Under the pieces are notes generated by a model, which ran no database searches, was not told where the DNA came from, and saw only the letters and a program-made list of their open reading frames with translations. A stretch of 64,000 nucleotides of DNA from contig NZ_SMFM01000005.1 of assembly GCF_004349085.1 (NCBI RefSeq), positions 124,001-188,000 on the forward strand, in the 5' to 3' direction. This DNA comes from Flavobacterium caseinilyticum. GTDB lineage: Bacteria; Bacteroidota; Bacteroidia; Flavobacteriales; Flavobacteriaceae. Within the stretch, counting starts at the first letter, position 1; the number at the start of each line of letters is the position of its first letter. Made by a program: the position numbers and the translations under genes. Shown here in pieces: positions 18,128-27,409 of the stretch.

Positions 18128-20845
18128 ATGAAAAAATTAGCATTATTACTAATCCTTTTAAACGTCTCGTTTATTTTTGCTCAAAAGCAAGTCTCGGGCG
18201 TGGTAAAAGACAACACTGGCAATGCTTTACCAGGCGTAAACATTGTTGAGAAAGGAACTCAGAACGGGGTTTCCACTGACATGGACGGAATGTATACCAT
18301 TAAAGTAAAAGAAGGGGCTATCTTAGTTTTTAGCTATGTTGGTTTTTCTAAATTAGAAAGAGCAGCTACTGATGCGGTAATAAATGTAGTTTTATCCGAA
18401 GAAGAAGGACAAAATCTTGACGAAGTTGTAGTTACAGGAACCAGAACGGCACCAAGAAGCAACACAACTTCAGCATTACCAATCGATGTATTGTCAGCAA
18501 AAGATCTAAATTCAACCGGACAAGCTACCTTTGACAAGGCATTACAGTATAAAATCCCATCATTCAACACGGTTCAAACTCCTGTAAATGATGCAACTTC
18601 ATTATTGGATCCTTATGAAATTCGTAATATGGGACCAAGTAGAACTTTAATTCTTATCAACGGGAAACGTAAAAATATGAGTTCTTTGCTTTACACACAA
18701 ACTTCTCCGGGACGTGGTGAAACGGGATCAGACATTTCTGCAATTCCTACTGACGCTATCGAAAGAGTAGAAATACTTCGCGATGGAGCATCGGCTCAAT
18801 ATGGTTCTGATGCGATTGCTGGAGTAATGAATATTATTTTGAAAAAAAACACCAATTACGGATCTGTAACACTTCGAAGCGGAGTTACATCTGAGGGAGA
18901 CGGAGAAATGTTAGGTGTGAGTTTAAACAATGGATCAACTGTTGGAGACAAAGGATTTGTAAATTATACAATAGATTTTTCTAAAGTAAATCTAGCCAAT
19001 AGACCCGGAAAAGTTGATGCAGCAGCTGAAGCTGATGGAAATACAGGTTTTGGTGCTCCTCTAGCGGATGTTCAGGCCTTTCTTTCTAAATATCCTGATG
19101 CTGGGAATGTTAATGGTTCACCAGAAACTGCTGCTGCAAAATTCTTAGTGAATGGCGGAGTTAATTACACAGAAAACACTCAATTATACTACAATGCTGC
19201 TTATGTTTACAAGAAAGTAAACTCATTTGCAAACTACAGAACGCCGTACTGGAGAACATTAGATGAATTTCCATATCTATTAGATTTATTTGGAGACGGT
19301 ACAAATCCAAGTTCTTATGTAGGTTATGTTCCAACTTTTACTGGAGATTTGAATGATTATAATGCTACGGTTGGTTACAAATCTACCAAAAATGAATGGA
19401 ATACGGATGTCAGTATTACAACAGGCGGCAACAAACAAAGTTATACTGTTGATAATTCTCATAATAGATCTGTGGATTCTAATGGAGATTTCGTTTATGG
19501 GGGTTTAAGCCCAATTTCATTCAGACCAGGGGGAACCTCGTTCAGTCATATCGTTGGTAACTTGGACATTTCTAAAGCAGTTTCTGACAAAATTAGCATT
19601 GGTTTTGGATCTGAATTTAGAACAGAAAATTTTGAAATTATTGCTGGAGATGAAGCATCATATTTTGGTGTTGGTGCAGATTCATTCCAAGGAAATACTC
19701 CTGAGAATTCCGGAAAATTTAATCGTTACAATTTAGGTGGTTATTTTGATGTTGCTTATGATGTAACCGAAGATTTCTTGATAAACGGTACAGTACGTTA
19801 TGAAGATTATAGTGATTTTGGAGGAGCAACAGTGTGGAAAGTAAGTTCCAGATATAAATTTTTAGATGACAAAATCACTTTAAGAGGTTCGCTTTCTACT
19901 GGTTTCAGAGCGCCGTCATTACACCAAATTTACACGCAAAAATCACAGTCCTCTTTCGAGGCCGGTGGAGCTATTGTAGTCACAGGTTTGATAAACAATG
20001 TTTCATCTGCAGCTAGACAAAACGGTATACCAAAATTGGATTCTGAAAAATCAAACAACTTGACTTTAGGTTTTGGATTAAAACCAACTAAAGATTTCAC
20101 CTTTACTTTAGACTACTACAATATAAAAGTAAAAGACAGAGTATTGTTAAGTAACGAAATAGCTTTTGAACTAAATGATGATGGTGAACCCACTAACAAA
20201 CAAAGTTTTTTTGTGAATGGTATGGATACAAAAACTTCTGGAATTGATGTAGTTGCCAATTACAGAAACATTTTGTTAGGTTCCGGGAAATTAGGCCTTA
20301 ATTTTTCTGGAAATTACACGTTCGAAAATGAAAGAGATGGAGCAGTAAAAGATCCTCAAAGTGTTAAAAACCTATCTGGCGCTTTAGCTGGACAAACCAT
20401 TATTGATGCAACGCAAGAAGCATTACTTTTTACATCAAGACCAAAATTCAAATACATTTTGGGTGGAGATTACGAAATTGGTAAATTTGGTTTTTCTTTG
20501 AACAATACTGTTTTTGGACCTACAAAATTTAAAAATGCAGGTATGAGCGATGATTTAAGAATCGAATTTTTAACAAAAGTTGTTTCAGACTTAGGCGTTA
20601 CGTTTTCGGCAACAGAGAAATTAACAGTAGCGTTAAATGTAAATAATTTGTTAAATGTTTTACCTGAGTGGGAATTTAAAGCTGAAAATGCAGCTGGAAC
20701 CGCGCTTATTAATGATGCTGTTGGCATCAAAGAACAGTCTGACTTAATTACCTTCAACCAACGTTATTCTCAAATGACATATGATGGTTATCATTTTAGC
20801 CAATTGGGAACAATGTTTAATTTATCTTTAAATTATAAATTCTAA
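18128..20845 (+). CDS. TonB-dependent receptor, ligand unknown
   Basis: This 905-residue outer-membrane transporter has a signal peptide (MKKLALLLILLNVSFIFAQ) and a carboxypeptidase-regulatory-like domain (about 20-95, GVVKDNTGNALPGVNIVEKG). A linker with LDEVVVTGTR follows, then a plug domain (about 115-240, with RTLILINGKR and GSDAIAGVMNII) and a 22-strand barrel ending in a typical terminal aromatic strand (LNLSLNYKF). It lacks the SusC-type plug signature and has no SusD neighbour, so a siderophore-, vitamin- or metal-type ligand is more likely than a glycan. It stands alone between ychF and a methyltransferase gene. Confidence 0.88.
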   Translation: MKKLALLLILLNVSFIFAQKQVSGVVKDNTGNALPGVNIVEKGTQNGVSTDMDGMYTIKVKEGAILVFSYVGFSKLERAATDAVINVVLSEEEGQNLDEVVVTGTRTAPRSNTTSALPIDVLSAKDLNSTGQATFDKALQYKIPSFNTVQTPVNDATSLLDPYEIRNMGPSRTLILINGKRKNMSSLLYTQTSPGRGETGSDISAIPTDAIERVEILRDGASAQYGSDAIAGVMNIILKKNTNYGSVTLRSGVTSEGDGEMLGVSLNNGSTVGDKGFVNYTIDFSKVNLANRPGKVDAAAEADGNTGFGAPLADVQAFLSKYPDAGNVNGSPETAAAKFLVNGGVNYTENTQLYYNAAYVYKKVNSFANYRTPYWRTLDEFPYLLDLFGDGTNPSSYVGYVPTFTGDLNDYNATVGYKSTKNEWNTDVSITTGGNKQSYTVDNSHNRSVDSNGDFVYGGLSPISFRPGGTSFSHIVGNLDISKAVSDKISIGFGSEFRTENFEIIAGDEASYFGVGADSFQGNTPENSGKFNRYNLGGYFDVAYDVTEDFLINGTVRYEDYSDFGGATVWKVSSRYKFLDDKITLRGSLSTGFRAPSLHQIYTQKSQSSFEAGGAIVVTGLINNVSSAARQNGIPKLDSEKSNNLTLGFGLKPTKDFTFTLDYYNIKVKDRVLLSNEIAFELNDDGEPTNKQSFFVNGMDTKTSGIDVVANYRNILLGSGKLGLNFSGNYTFENERDGAVKDPQSVKNLSGALAGQTIIDATQEALLFTSRPKFKYILGGDYEIGKFGFSLNNTVFGPTKFKNAGMSDDLRIEFLTKVVSDLGVTFSATEKLTVALNVNNLLNVLPEWEFKAENAAGTALINDAVGIKEQSDLITFNQRYSQMTYDGYHFSQLGTMFNLSLNYKF

Positions 20846-20867
20846 TTCGGTTATAGAATAATTTTAC

Positions 20868-20897
20868 AAGGGCTGTCAAAAAGACGGCCCTTTTTTT
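20868..20897 (+). terminator. Terminator of the TonB receptor gene
   Basis: A 9-bp stem, AGGGCTGTC with GACGGCCCT (one G-U pair) around a 5-base loop, is followed by a run of T residues. Confidence 0.88.
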
Positions 20898-20941
20898 ATT
20901 TCAATAAATCTTCCTAAATTTAATCTCTAATAATAACTATT

Positions 20942-21682
20942 ATGGCAAATCTCTATGAAGGAAAAATGGCAGCCATTTTTGACGCTATGTACCAAACCTT
21001 TATTGATTATGATGAAGAATATCAGCTCTATAACAATTTACTGATAGAACATCATTGTCAAACAGTTTTAGAAATTGGCAGTGGAACTGGCAATCTTGCT
21101 CAACGATTTTTACAAAATCATGCTGATTATATCGGTTTGGATTACAGCGAAAGTATGATTGCGATTGCCAAAGAAAGAAATAAAAGCGGCATTTTCATTT
21201 CGGGCGACATGAGAGATTTTGAACTTGAAAAACCAGTAGATTCCATACTAATTACTGGACGCTCCACCAGTTATTTGATTACAAACCAAGACATAAATAA
21301 TACGTTGGATTCCATTTATAAAAATTTAAATAAAGGCGGCATTCTTATTTTCGACATTATAGATGCTAATAGATTTATTCCTTTTACTAAAGAAAATCCC
21401 GTAATAATACATGAGGCTTACTACCAAGGCATAAACTATTATCGCAACAGCAACTGGAAAACGACTCTATCAGAAAATTTCATGCTGGAATGGACCGCGA
21501 ACTATTATACGATTAATGGAGAATGGAAAGAAATAATAGCCGATGATTTTTCTACCGTTCGTGTTTTTACCTTGAATGAAATGCAATTATTTTTATATTT
21601 AAATGGCTTTGAAATCATTCAGACAATCGACAGAAAAACCTATGCATACGATACCTACGTGATTGTGGCAATAAAAAAATAA
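20942..21682 (+). CDS. Class I SAM-dependent methyltransferase, substrate unknown
   Basis: This 246-residue cytoplasmic methyltransferase has motif I TVLEIGSGTGNLAQRF (about 39-54), the acidic residue after strand 2 in YIGLDYSESMI, and a later ILIFDIIDANRF strand. It resembles the small methyltransferases broadly grouped with ubiquinone/menaquinone-type enzymes, but no substrate-specific element can be recognised. It is convergent with the ferredoxin gene and downstream of a terminator. Confidence 0.8.
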   Translation: MANLYEGKMAAIFDAMYQTFIDYDEEYQLYNNLLIEHHCQTVLEIGSGTGNLAQRFLQNHADYIGLDYSESMIAIAKERNKSGIFISGDMRDFELEKPVDSILITGRSTSYLITNQDINNTLDSIYKNLNKGGILIFDIIDANRFIPFTKENPVIIHEAYYQGINYYRNSNWKTTLSENFMLEWTANYYTINGEWKEIIADDFSTVRVFTLNEMQLFLYLNGFEIIQTIDRKTYAYDTYVIVAIKK

Positions 21683-21740
21683 AATAAAAAATCCCGAGCG
21701 CTAAACTCAGGATTCATGTTTGTCAATATTGTAACGTTTG

Positions 21741-22091
21741 TTATTCGTTGTGTAAAAACGCTTGTCTGTTCAGCAATGTTTCTTCGCTTTCCACATGATT
21801 ATCGTCTGGAATACAACAGTCAACAGGACATACGGCTGCACATTGTGGCTCATCATGAAAACCTTTACATTCGGTACATTTTCCGGGAACAATATAATAC
21901 ACTTCGTCAGAAATTGGAGTTTGAGCTTCATCAGAATCAATTTCAGAACCATCAGGCAAAATCACTTTTCCTTTCAGTTTTGTTCCGTCTTTATATCTCC
22001 AATCGTCTGCTCCTTCATATATTGCTGTATTTGGGCACTCGGGTTCACAAGCACCACAATTAATACATTCATCAGTTATTATAATTGCCAT
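21741..22091 (-). CDS. 4Fe-4S dicluster ferredoxin
   Basis: This 116-residue electron carrier has two cysteine clusters. The first is C9-x2-C12-x2-C15-x3-C19-P. The second is C72-x2-C75-x8-C84-x3-C88-P, with Cys92 close after. The spacing matches ferredoxins of the Chromatium/Azotobacter Fdx type with a long loop between clusters. It is divergent from the acyl-CoA reductase gene across 136 bases. Open frames on the opposite strand here are shadows. Confidence 0.9.
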   Translation of the reverse strand: MAIIITDECINCGACEPECPNTAIYEGADDWRYKDGTKLKGKVILPDGSEIDSDEAQTPISDEVYYIVPGKCTECKGFHDEPQCAAVCPVDCCIPDDNHVESEETLLNRQAFLHNE

Positions 22092-22157
22092 CTAGTTATA
22101 GTTTTAAAGTCATAATTTCGAATGTCCACTATCAAATATTCTTTTGACATTAGGACT

Positions 22158-22189
22158 TTTGACTTTCGACATAATTATGCTTATTTTTG
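22158..22189 (+). promoter_or_regulatory. Promoter of the acyl-CoA reductase gene
   Basis: TTTG (22158-22161) and TATTTTTG (22182-22189) are separated by 20 bases. Both boxes match the Bacteroidota housekeeping promoter consensus exactly. The ATG is 39 bases downstream. Confidence 0.8.
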
Positions 22190-22227
22190 TGCAAAATTAC
22201 AATCAAAACTATTCATAAGCAAACATT

Positions 22228-23286
22228 ATGACATTAGAAACAAAAAAAAGTGTTTTTGTTGAATTAGGGAAATTTTTAAGTCAGTTTTCCGAAAATAACA
22301 CTTTAAGAAATCCGGCTGTTTTGCACAACGAAACGTTTTTTGATGCTTTTGTTGATTTAATCAAATTGTCGCAGTCGCACAATGGTTGGTATACTCCTGA
22401 AAACGTCTATTTTTCGATACAATCTTGGGCAGAAGCTTTAACCGCCGAAAACCTGAATCAATGGCTTTCAAGCTATACAATTCCAATTCAAGAACCTAAA
22501 AAAGTCGCTTTAATTCTTGCCGGTAATATTCCGTTGGTGGGTTTTCACGATTTCCTTTCGGTTTTGATTACAGGAAATACTGTTTTGGTAAAAACATCCT
22601 CAAATGATCAGCATTTGTTGCCTTTTTTAGCGAAATATATTATTGCTGTTCAGCCAGAATTAGCTAAGAATATTGCTTTTGTAGATGGAAAATTAGAAAA
22701 TTTTGATGCCGTTATAGCCACAGGAAGCAACAATACAGCCCGTTATTTTGAATATTATTTTAAAGATAAACCGTCCATTATTCGAAAAAGCAGAAATTCA
22801 GTGGCAGTTTTAACCGGAAATGAAACCAAAGAACAACTTACCGCTTTGGGTGAAGATATTTTTCGCTATTTTGGATTGGGTTGCCGCAACGTTTCTAAAC
22901 TTTTTGTTCCAAAAGGTTATTCTTTTGTTCCGTTTTTTGAAGCGATCTTTGCTTACCAAGACGTCATTCATTACGAAAAATACGCCAACAATTACGATTA
23001 CAACAAAGCTGTTTTTCTGATGAGTAATTTCAAATTATTGGATAACGGATTTCTGACTTTAAAAGAAGATCAAAGTCATGCCTCGCCTATTTCGAGTGTT
23101 TTTTATGAGTTTTACGAAGATATAAATGAATTAAAAACAAGATTAGAGTCGGAAAGTGAGCTGTTACAATGCATTGTTGCTGATGAGACCATAGAAAACA
23201 GCGTGGCATTTGGACAAACTCAAAATCCCCGTTTATGGAATTACGCAGATAATACCGATACTATTTCGTTTTTGTTAACAACATAG
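22228..23286 (+). CDS. Acyl-CoA reductase (LuxC family)
   Basis: This 352-residue protein is related to LuxC, the fatty acid reductase subunit that forms fatty aldehyde with NADPH. It has an aldehyde-dehydrogenase-like fold with KKVALILAGNIPLVGFHDFLS as the nucleotide-binding strand-turn-helix (about 91-111), VIATGSNNTARYFEYYF (about 162-178) and a probable catalytic Cys219 in FRYFGLGCRNVSK. No luxAB or luxDE genes are present. Its physiological substrate in flavobacteria is unknown. It is followed on the same strand by serC and serA. Confidence 0.85.
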   Translation: MTLETKKSVFVELGKFLSQFSENNTLRNPAVLHNETFFDAFVDLIKLSQSHNGWYTPENVYFSIQSWAEALTAENLNQWLSSYTIPIQEPKKVALILAGNIPLVGFHDFLSVLITGNTVLVKTSSNDQHLLPFLAKYIIAVQPELAKNIAFVDGKLENFDAVIATGSNNTARYFEYYFKDKPSIIRKSRNSVAVLTGNETKEQLTALGEDIFRYFGLGCRNVSKLFVPKGYSFVPFFEAIFAYQDVIHYEKYANNYDYNKAVFLMSNFKLLDNGFLTLKEDQSHASPISSVFYEFYEDINELKTRLESESELLQCIVADETIENSVAFGQTQNPRLWNYADNTDTISFLLTT

Positions 23287-23379
23287 TTAAAAAAACTTCA
23301 ATAATTCCGAATTAATTAACGCTTTTTAAACTGTGATTGTCGAAATTTACACCTTAATTTTTTGGACATAAACTACACC

Positions 23380-24450
23380 ATGAAAAAACACAACTACAGC
23401 GCAGGACCTTGTATTTTACCGCAAGAAGTTTTTGAAAAATCAGCACAAGCAATTTTAAATTTTAACGATTCCGGGTTATCGCTTTTAGAAATTTCGCACA
23501 GAAGCAAAGACTTCGTTGCCGTTATGGAAGAAGCAAGAGCCATCGTTCTGGAACTTTTAGGACTTGAAGGCAAAGGATATCAAGCTTTATTTCTTGCTGG
23601 CGGAGCGAGTTTAGAATTTATTATGGCTCCTTATAACTTGATGAAAGAAGGCGGAAAAGCGGCTTATCTGGATACAGGAACTTGGGCAGCAGCAGCTATA
23701 AAAGAAGCCAAACTTTTTGGAGACACAGTTGTTGTCGCTACCTCAAAAGAGCAAAATTACAATCATATCCCAAAAGGATATACTGTTCCTTCAGATGCTG
23801 ATTATTTCCATTGCACAAGTAACAACACTATTTTTGGTACACAGATGAAGGAATTCCCGTCAGTTGATATGCCACTTGTATGTGATATGAGTTCTGATAT
23901 ATTTTCAAGAGAATTGGATTTTTCTAAATTTGATTTGATTTATGCCGGAGCACAAAAAAATATGGGACCCGCAGGAACTACACTGATTGTTGTAAAAGAA
24001 GAAATTTTAGGTAAAAATGGCAGAATAATCCCGAGCATGTTGGATTACGCCAAACATATCAAAGCAGAAAGTATGTACAATACGCCACCTGTTTTCCCTA
24101 TTTACGCGTCTTTATTGACTTTACAATGGTTGAAAAACCTTGGTGGAATTGCTGCTATTGAAAAAATAAACAATGCCAAAGCGGCATTGCTTTATGGGGA
24201 AATAGACAGAAACCCGTTATTCAAAGGAGCTGCAGCTGTTGAAGACCGTTCAAATATGAATGCTACGTTCTTATTAAATGATGAAGCACATGCTGCAACA
24301 TTTGATGCGATGTGGAAAGCAGTAGGAATTTCAGGTTTGCCTGGACACCGTTCAGTAGGTGGTTACAGAGCCTCTATGTACAATGCGCTTCCGCTGGAAA
24401 GCGTTCAGGTATTAGTAGATGTTATGCAGGCTTTGGAAAAAGCAATTTAA
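23380..24450 (+). CDS. serC: Phosphoserine transaminase
   Basis: SerC converts 3-phosphohydroxypyruvate and glutamate to phosphoserine, and acts on a related intermediate in pyridoxal phosphate synthesis in some bacteria. The 356-residue PLP enzyme starts MKKHNYSAGPCILP, the canonical family N-terminus. An upstream in-frame ATG at 23362 is therefore not used. The PLP lysine lies in YAGAQKNMGPAG (about residue 193), and the C-terminus has GLPGHRSVGGYRASMYNA. It pairs with serA 114 bases downstream for serine synthesis. Confidence 0.95.
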   Translation: MKKHNYSAGPCILPQEVFEKSAQAILNFNDSGLSLLEISHRSKDFVAVMEEARAIVLELLGLEGKGYQALFLAGGASLEFIMAPYNLMKEGGKAAYLDTGTWAAAAIKEAKLFGDTVVVATSKEQNYNHIPKGYTVPSDADYFHCTSNNTIFGTQMKEFPSVDMPLVCDMSSDIFSRELDFSKFDLIYAGAQKNMGPAGTTLIVVKEEILGKNGRIIPSMLDYAKHIKAESMYNTPPVFPIYASLLTLQWLKNLGGIAAIEKINNAKAALLYGEIDRNPLFKGAAAVEDRSNMNATFLLNDEAHAATFDAMWKAVGISGLPGHRSVGGYRASMYNALPLESVQVLVDVMQALEKAI

Positions 24451-24564
24451 AAATTAAAATATTGAATGATTTAAAGATTTGAAAAATCAATTTTTAATCA
24501 ATCACTACATTAAACAACATAGATTGAATCTTTAAATTTTTCAATCATTAAATATAAAATACAA

Positions 24565-25515
24565 ATGAAAGTATTAGCCAATGACGGAATTTCTAAAAGT
24601 GGAATTCTAGCTTTAGAAAAAGGTGGATTTGAAGTTATAACTACAAAAGTAGCGCAGGAACAAGTGGCTAATTTTGTCAATGAAAATAATGTAAGCGTGG
24701 TATTGGTAAGAAGTGCGACTAAAGTTCGTAAAGATATCATTGACGCTTGCCCAGGATTGAAGATTATAGGTCGTGGTGGTGTAGGGATGGATAATATTGA
24801 TGTGGATTATGCTAAAAGCAAAGGAATTCATGTAATCAACACTCCGGCTTCGTCCTCAGAATCGGTGGCAGAATTAGTTTTTGCACACTTATTTTCTGGT
24901 GTTCGTTTCTTGCATGATTCGAACAGAAATATGCCGCTTGAAGGCGATACTAACTTTGATGGCTTGAAGAAAGCCTACGCAAACGGAATCGAATTAAGAG
25001 GAAAAACACTGGGAATCGTTGGAATAGGCCGTATTGGTCAGGCTACTGCTAAAATGGCGTTAGGATTGGGAATGAAAGTAATTGCTGCCGATAGTTTTAT
25101 CCCTCAAGTTGATGTTAAAGTGGAATTTTTTGACGGACAATCGATCACAACTACAATAGTTTCACAATCTTTGGAATCTTTATTTAAGGAAGCTGATTTC
25201 ATTACGTTACACGTTCCTGCTCAAAATGGTTACATCATTGGCGAGAAAGAACTTGCTATCATGAAAGATGGTGTGGGAATTGTAAACTGTGCTCGCGGCG
25301 GAGTTATTGATGAAGTAGCATTAGTAAAAGCATTAGACAGCGGAAAAGTTTCATTTGCAGGATTAGACGTTTTTGAAAACGAACCAACGCCTGAAATGGC
25401 TATTTTGATGAATCATAAAATCTCGTTGACTCCACACATTGGTGCTGCAACTGGAGAAGCACAAGATAGAATTGGTACTGAATTAGCTTCACAAATTATT
25501 AGTATATTAGGCTAG
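24565..25515 (+). CDS. serA: D-3-phosphoglycerate dehydrogenase (short form)
   Basis: This enzyme catalyses the first step of serine synthesis, oxidation of 3-phosphoglycerate with NAD+. The 316-residue D-2-hydroxyacid dehydrogenase has the NAD-binding motif GIVGIGRIGQATAKMALG (about 152-169), the catalytic Arg in NCARGGVIDE, a Glu in FENEP and the catalytic His in LTPHIGAATGEAQ. It ends after the catalytic domain and lacks the ACT regulatory domain of long SerA forms, so allosteric serine inhibition by that route is unlikely. It sits behind serC, and a terminator follows. Confidence 0.9.
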   Translation: MKVLANDGISKSGILALEKGGFEVITTKVAQEQVANFVNENNVSVVLVRSATKVRKDIIDACPGLKIIGRGGVGMDNIDVDYAKSKGIHVINTPASSSESVAELVFAHLFSGVRFLHDSNRNMPLEGDTNFDGLKKAYANGIELRGKTLGIVGIGRIGQATAKMALGLGMKVIAADSFIPQVDVKVEFFDGQSITTTIVSQSLESLFKEADFITLHVPAQNGYIIGEKELAIMKDGVGIVNCARGGVIDEVALVKALDSGKVSFAGLDVFENEPTPEMAILMNHKISLTPHIGAATGEAQDRIGTELASQIISILG

Positions 25516-25540
25516 GTTCTAAATGTTAAAAAATACAAGG

Positions 25541-25575
25541 GGATTTATTAAAAAATTTAATAAATCCTTCTTTTT
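25541..25575 (+). terminator. Terminator of serA
   Basis: A perfect 12-bp stem GGATTTATTAAA / TTTAATAAATCC around a 3-base loop is followed by a T-rich stretch. Its right arm overlaps the -33 region of the next gene. Confidence 0.75.
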
Positions 25576-25587
25576 GTATTAAATTTG
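25556..25587 (+). promoter_or_regulatory. Promoter of the DUF937-like gene
   Basis: TTTA (one mismatch to TTTG) and an exact TAAATTTG (25580-25587) are 20 bases apart. The -7 box ends only 2 bases before an ATG at 25590, which argues that translation begins at the next ATG, 25611. Confidence 0.6.
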
Positions 25588-25610
25588 ATATGCAACCAAA
25601 ATCAAGTAAA

Positions 25611-26174
25611 ATGTTTGAACAATTAATTCAATTAACAAAGCAGTTTGGATATCAATCTGTTGTTACAAACAGCAATATACCGAATGAGCAAAACGAGGCT
25701 GTAATCAACGAAACGACCAGCTCTATTTTTTCAGGACTGCAAAAAATCGCTTCAGAAGGTGCATTTGACCAGTTAGCCAGTTTATTTCAGGGAAATAATG
25801 CTCAGGATACTTCCAATCCTGTTGTTCAAAAATTAATACAACAGCTTTCTGGAAATTTGGGCGAAAAATTCGGATTAGCTGAAGGAACTGCTACTGGTGT
25901 GGCAGGAAATATAATTCCTAAAATATTAGGTTCTCTAATTGGAAAAGCAAAAGATCCTAATGATTCCAGTTTTCAAATTTCAGATGTCATTGCCGCTATT
26001 GCTGGTAATTCAGGACAAAATTCTAGTATCATGGATGCAATATCTAAATATGGAGTCCAATTTGGATTAGATAAAGATTCAGATGGAAAAGTAGATGCCT
26101 GTGAGGTTATTGACATGGTTACAAAAAATAGTGGAGGTCTGGGTGGTTTGTTAGGTAAACTTTTTGGTAAATAA
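25611..26174 (+). CDS. DUF937-like protein with a C-terminal EF-hand-like loop
   Basis: This is a 187-residue protein from the start MFEQLIQLTKQFG, chosen because a -7 box sits immediately before the alternative ATG at 25590. It has amphipathic helical N- and central regions rich in Gly, Ser and Asn. A calcium-binding-like loop DKDSDGKVDACEV lies near the C-terminus, followed by a Gly-rich tail (GGLGGLLGKLFGK). It resembles flavobacterial DUF937/YidB-type proteins of unknown function. No signal peptide is evident. Confidence 0.72.
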   Translation: MFEQLIQLTKQFGYQSVVTNSNIPNEQNEAVINETTSSIFSGLQKIASEGAFDQLASLFQGNNAQDTSNPVVQKLIQQLSGNLGEKFGLAEGTATGVAGNIIPKILGSLIGKAKDPNDSSFQISDVIAAIAGNSGQNSSIMDAISKYGVQFGLDKDSDGKVDACEVIDMVTKNSGGLGGLLGKLFGK

Positions 26175-26283
26175 CAATCGAGTTACCTAAACGAAATATT
26201 CTACTTTTAGAAGGAACATTTTTTACACGAGACAACTATCGATAATTTTTTGTTTTTGAAACTTTATAATTCATTTTATTATC

Positions 26284-26715
26284 ATGAAAAATAGTTATTA
26301 TATCATCATCCTTTTTTGCGCTTTATTTGGCTGCAACACTTCTAAATCTTATCTGCCACCTGTTGAAAAATCAATTACTTCTACAAGTGATACAATTAGA
26401 ATTGCCAATGATGCGCTCGAATATGAAGTGATTATTATTGATCCGGGTTTTAATTCTTGGTTGGCTTCGAGAGCCTATCCTCGAGGATACCATTCTCAGT
26501 CTTTTTTGGAAAATAAAAACCAGATGTACGTTCGTGAGTGGAATAATCGAGTGCTGCAACCGCAACGTTATGACCCTAATCTTTATGAAATGACAATCAA
26601 TTATGACCGCGGCACGGATTACGGTTATGAAGTAAATTATTTAATATACAATTACATGATTTATTTTCAGAATACCTATAATCAAAAACTTTTTGGTTTT
26701 GTCCCCATACGATAA
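26284..26715 (+). CDS. DUF6146-like lipoprotein
   Basis: This is a 143-residue predicted lipoprotein: the signal peptide ends LFCALFGC and is followed by a short linker. The conserved domain is rich in Tyr, Trp and Arg (GFNSWLASRAYPRGYHSQSF and YGYEVNYLIYNYMIYFQNTY). It appears to match the flavobacterial DUF6146 family. The function is unknown. It is 32 bases before the next small membrane gene and probably shares its transcript. Confidence 0.75.
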   Translation: MKNSYYIIILFCALFGCNTSKSYLPPVEKSITSTSDTIRIANDALEYEVIIIDPGFNSWLASRAYPRGYHSQSFLENKNQMYVREWNNRVLQPQRYDPNLYEMTINYDRGTDYGYEVNYLIYNYMIYFQNTYNQKLFGFVPIR

Positions 26716-26747
26716 TGCCACTGTATGTGTAATAATTATGAATAAAA

Positions 26748-27050
26748 ATGAATAAACTAAAAGAACGTTGGGGAATTGATTCTAATTTCCAACTTGCCCT
26801 AATATTTATTGTTTTTGCAATTACCGGTTCGGCATCCGCATGGTTGTCGAAACCATTTAGTATCTGGCTTGGAATTACAAAAGAAGATTTAGGCTATTGG
26901 TTTACTCCTGTCCGATTAATTCTGATTTTTCCAATTTATCAGGTACTTTTGGTGTTGATCGGTTTTATTTTTGGACAGTTCACATTTTTTTGGGCTTTCG
27001 AAAAAAAAATGCTGAAACGCATGGGACTCGGATTTTTTTTTAAAGAATAA
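26748..27050 (+). CDS. Small membrane protein (DUF6787-like)
   Basis: This 100-residue protein has two predicted transmembrane helices (about 15-37 and 58-85). It resembles the DUF6787 family found next to DUF6146 proteins. From memory, older annotations call it a prolipoprotein diacylglyceryl transferase, which its size rules out. The function is unknown. A strong bidirectional terminator follows. Confidence 0.7.
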   Translation: MNKLKERWGIDSNFQLALIFIVFAITGSASAWLSKPFSIWLGITKEDLGYWFTPVRLILIFPIYQVLLVLIGFIFGQFTFFWAFEKKMLKRMGLGFFFKE

Positions 27051-27078
27051 AAAATGCCTCGATTACGAGGCATTTTTG
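27051..27078. terminator. Bidirectional terminator
   Basis: An 11-bp stem AAAATGCCTCG / CGAGGCATTTT around ATTA has T-rich tails on both strands. It separates convergent genes and overlaps the last codons of the minus-strand gene. Confidence 0.9.
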
Positions 27079-27362
27079 TTTTTTATTACATAATTATAAA
27101 TCCAGGTTAGCGTAAAAGTTGGAATAAAATCTGAAAAAGGTAAAATTTCTTCCACAAAACTAATTACTCCCGCTACTCGACCAAGGGTGCCTTTATACAT
27201 CCAAGTCATTAAAAAACCGGCTAAAGGAGCCCAAATCACATCTGAAAATTCACCGATAAAAGGAACAGCAAACGAAAGCATTCCAATGGCATCAAATAGA
27301 ATTCCTAACACCAGATTTCTGGTTTTGTTATTTACTTCACTAACGGACAATTGTTCTGTCAT
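27063..27362 (-). CDS. Small hypothetical membrane protein
   Basis: This protein of 99 residues from the internal start MTEQLSVSEVNNKTRN has two hydrophobic segments (about 18-40 and 44-60 of the longer form) and no recognised domain. An upstream in-frame ATG at 27386 would add eight residues. A -7 box (TAAnnTTTG-like, TAGATTTG on the minus strand at 27395-27402) lies only 9 bases before it, so I prefer the internal start. Its stop codon is embedded in the shared terminator. Confidence 0.6.
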   Translation of the reverse strand: MTEQLSVSEVNNKTRNLVLGILFDAIGMLSFAVPFIGEFSDVIWAPLAGFLMTWMYKGTLGRVAGVISFVEEILPFSDFIPTFTLTWIYNYVIKNKNAS

Positions 27363-27409
27363 AGTATTTAGATTATTATTTTCCATAATACTTACAAATC
27401 TAATGCCAA

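Noticed and set aside
21716-22115. Plus-strand open frames of more than 110 codons opposite the ferredoxin gene
   Set aside because: The minus-strand frame has perfect ferredoxin cysteine motifs. The plus-strand frames are antisense shadows.
24451-24564. Inverted repeat between serC and serA (around atttaaagatt) as a terminator or riboswitch
   Set aside because: It is A/T-only, imperfect and lacks a T-tract. It resembles common noncoding drift in such genomes.
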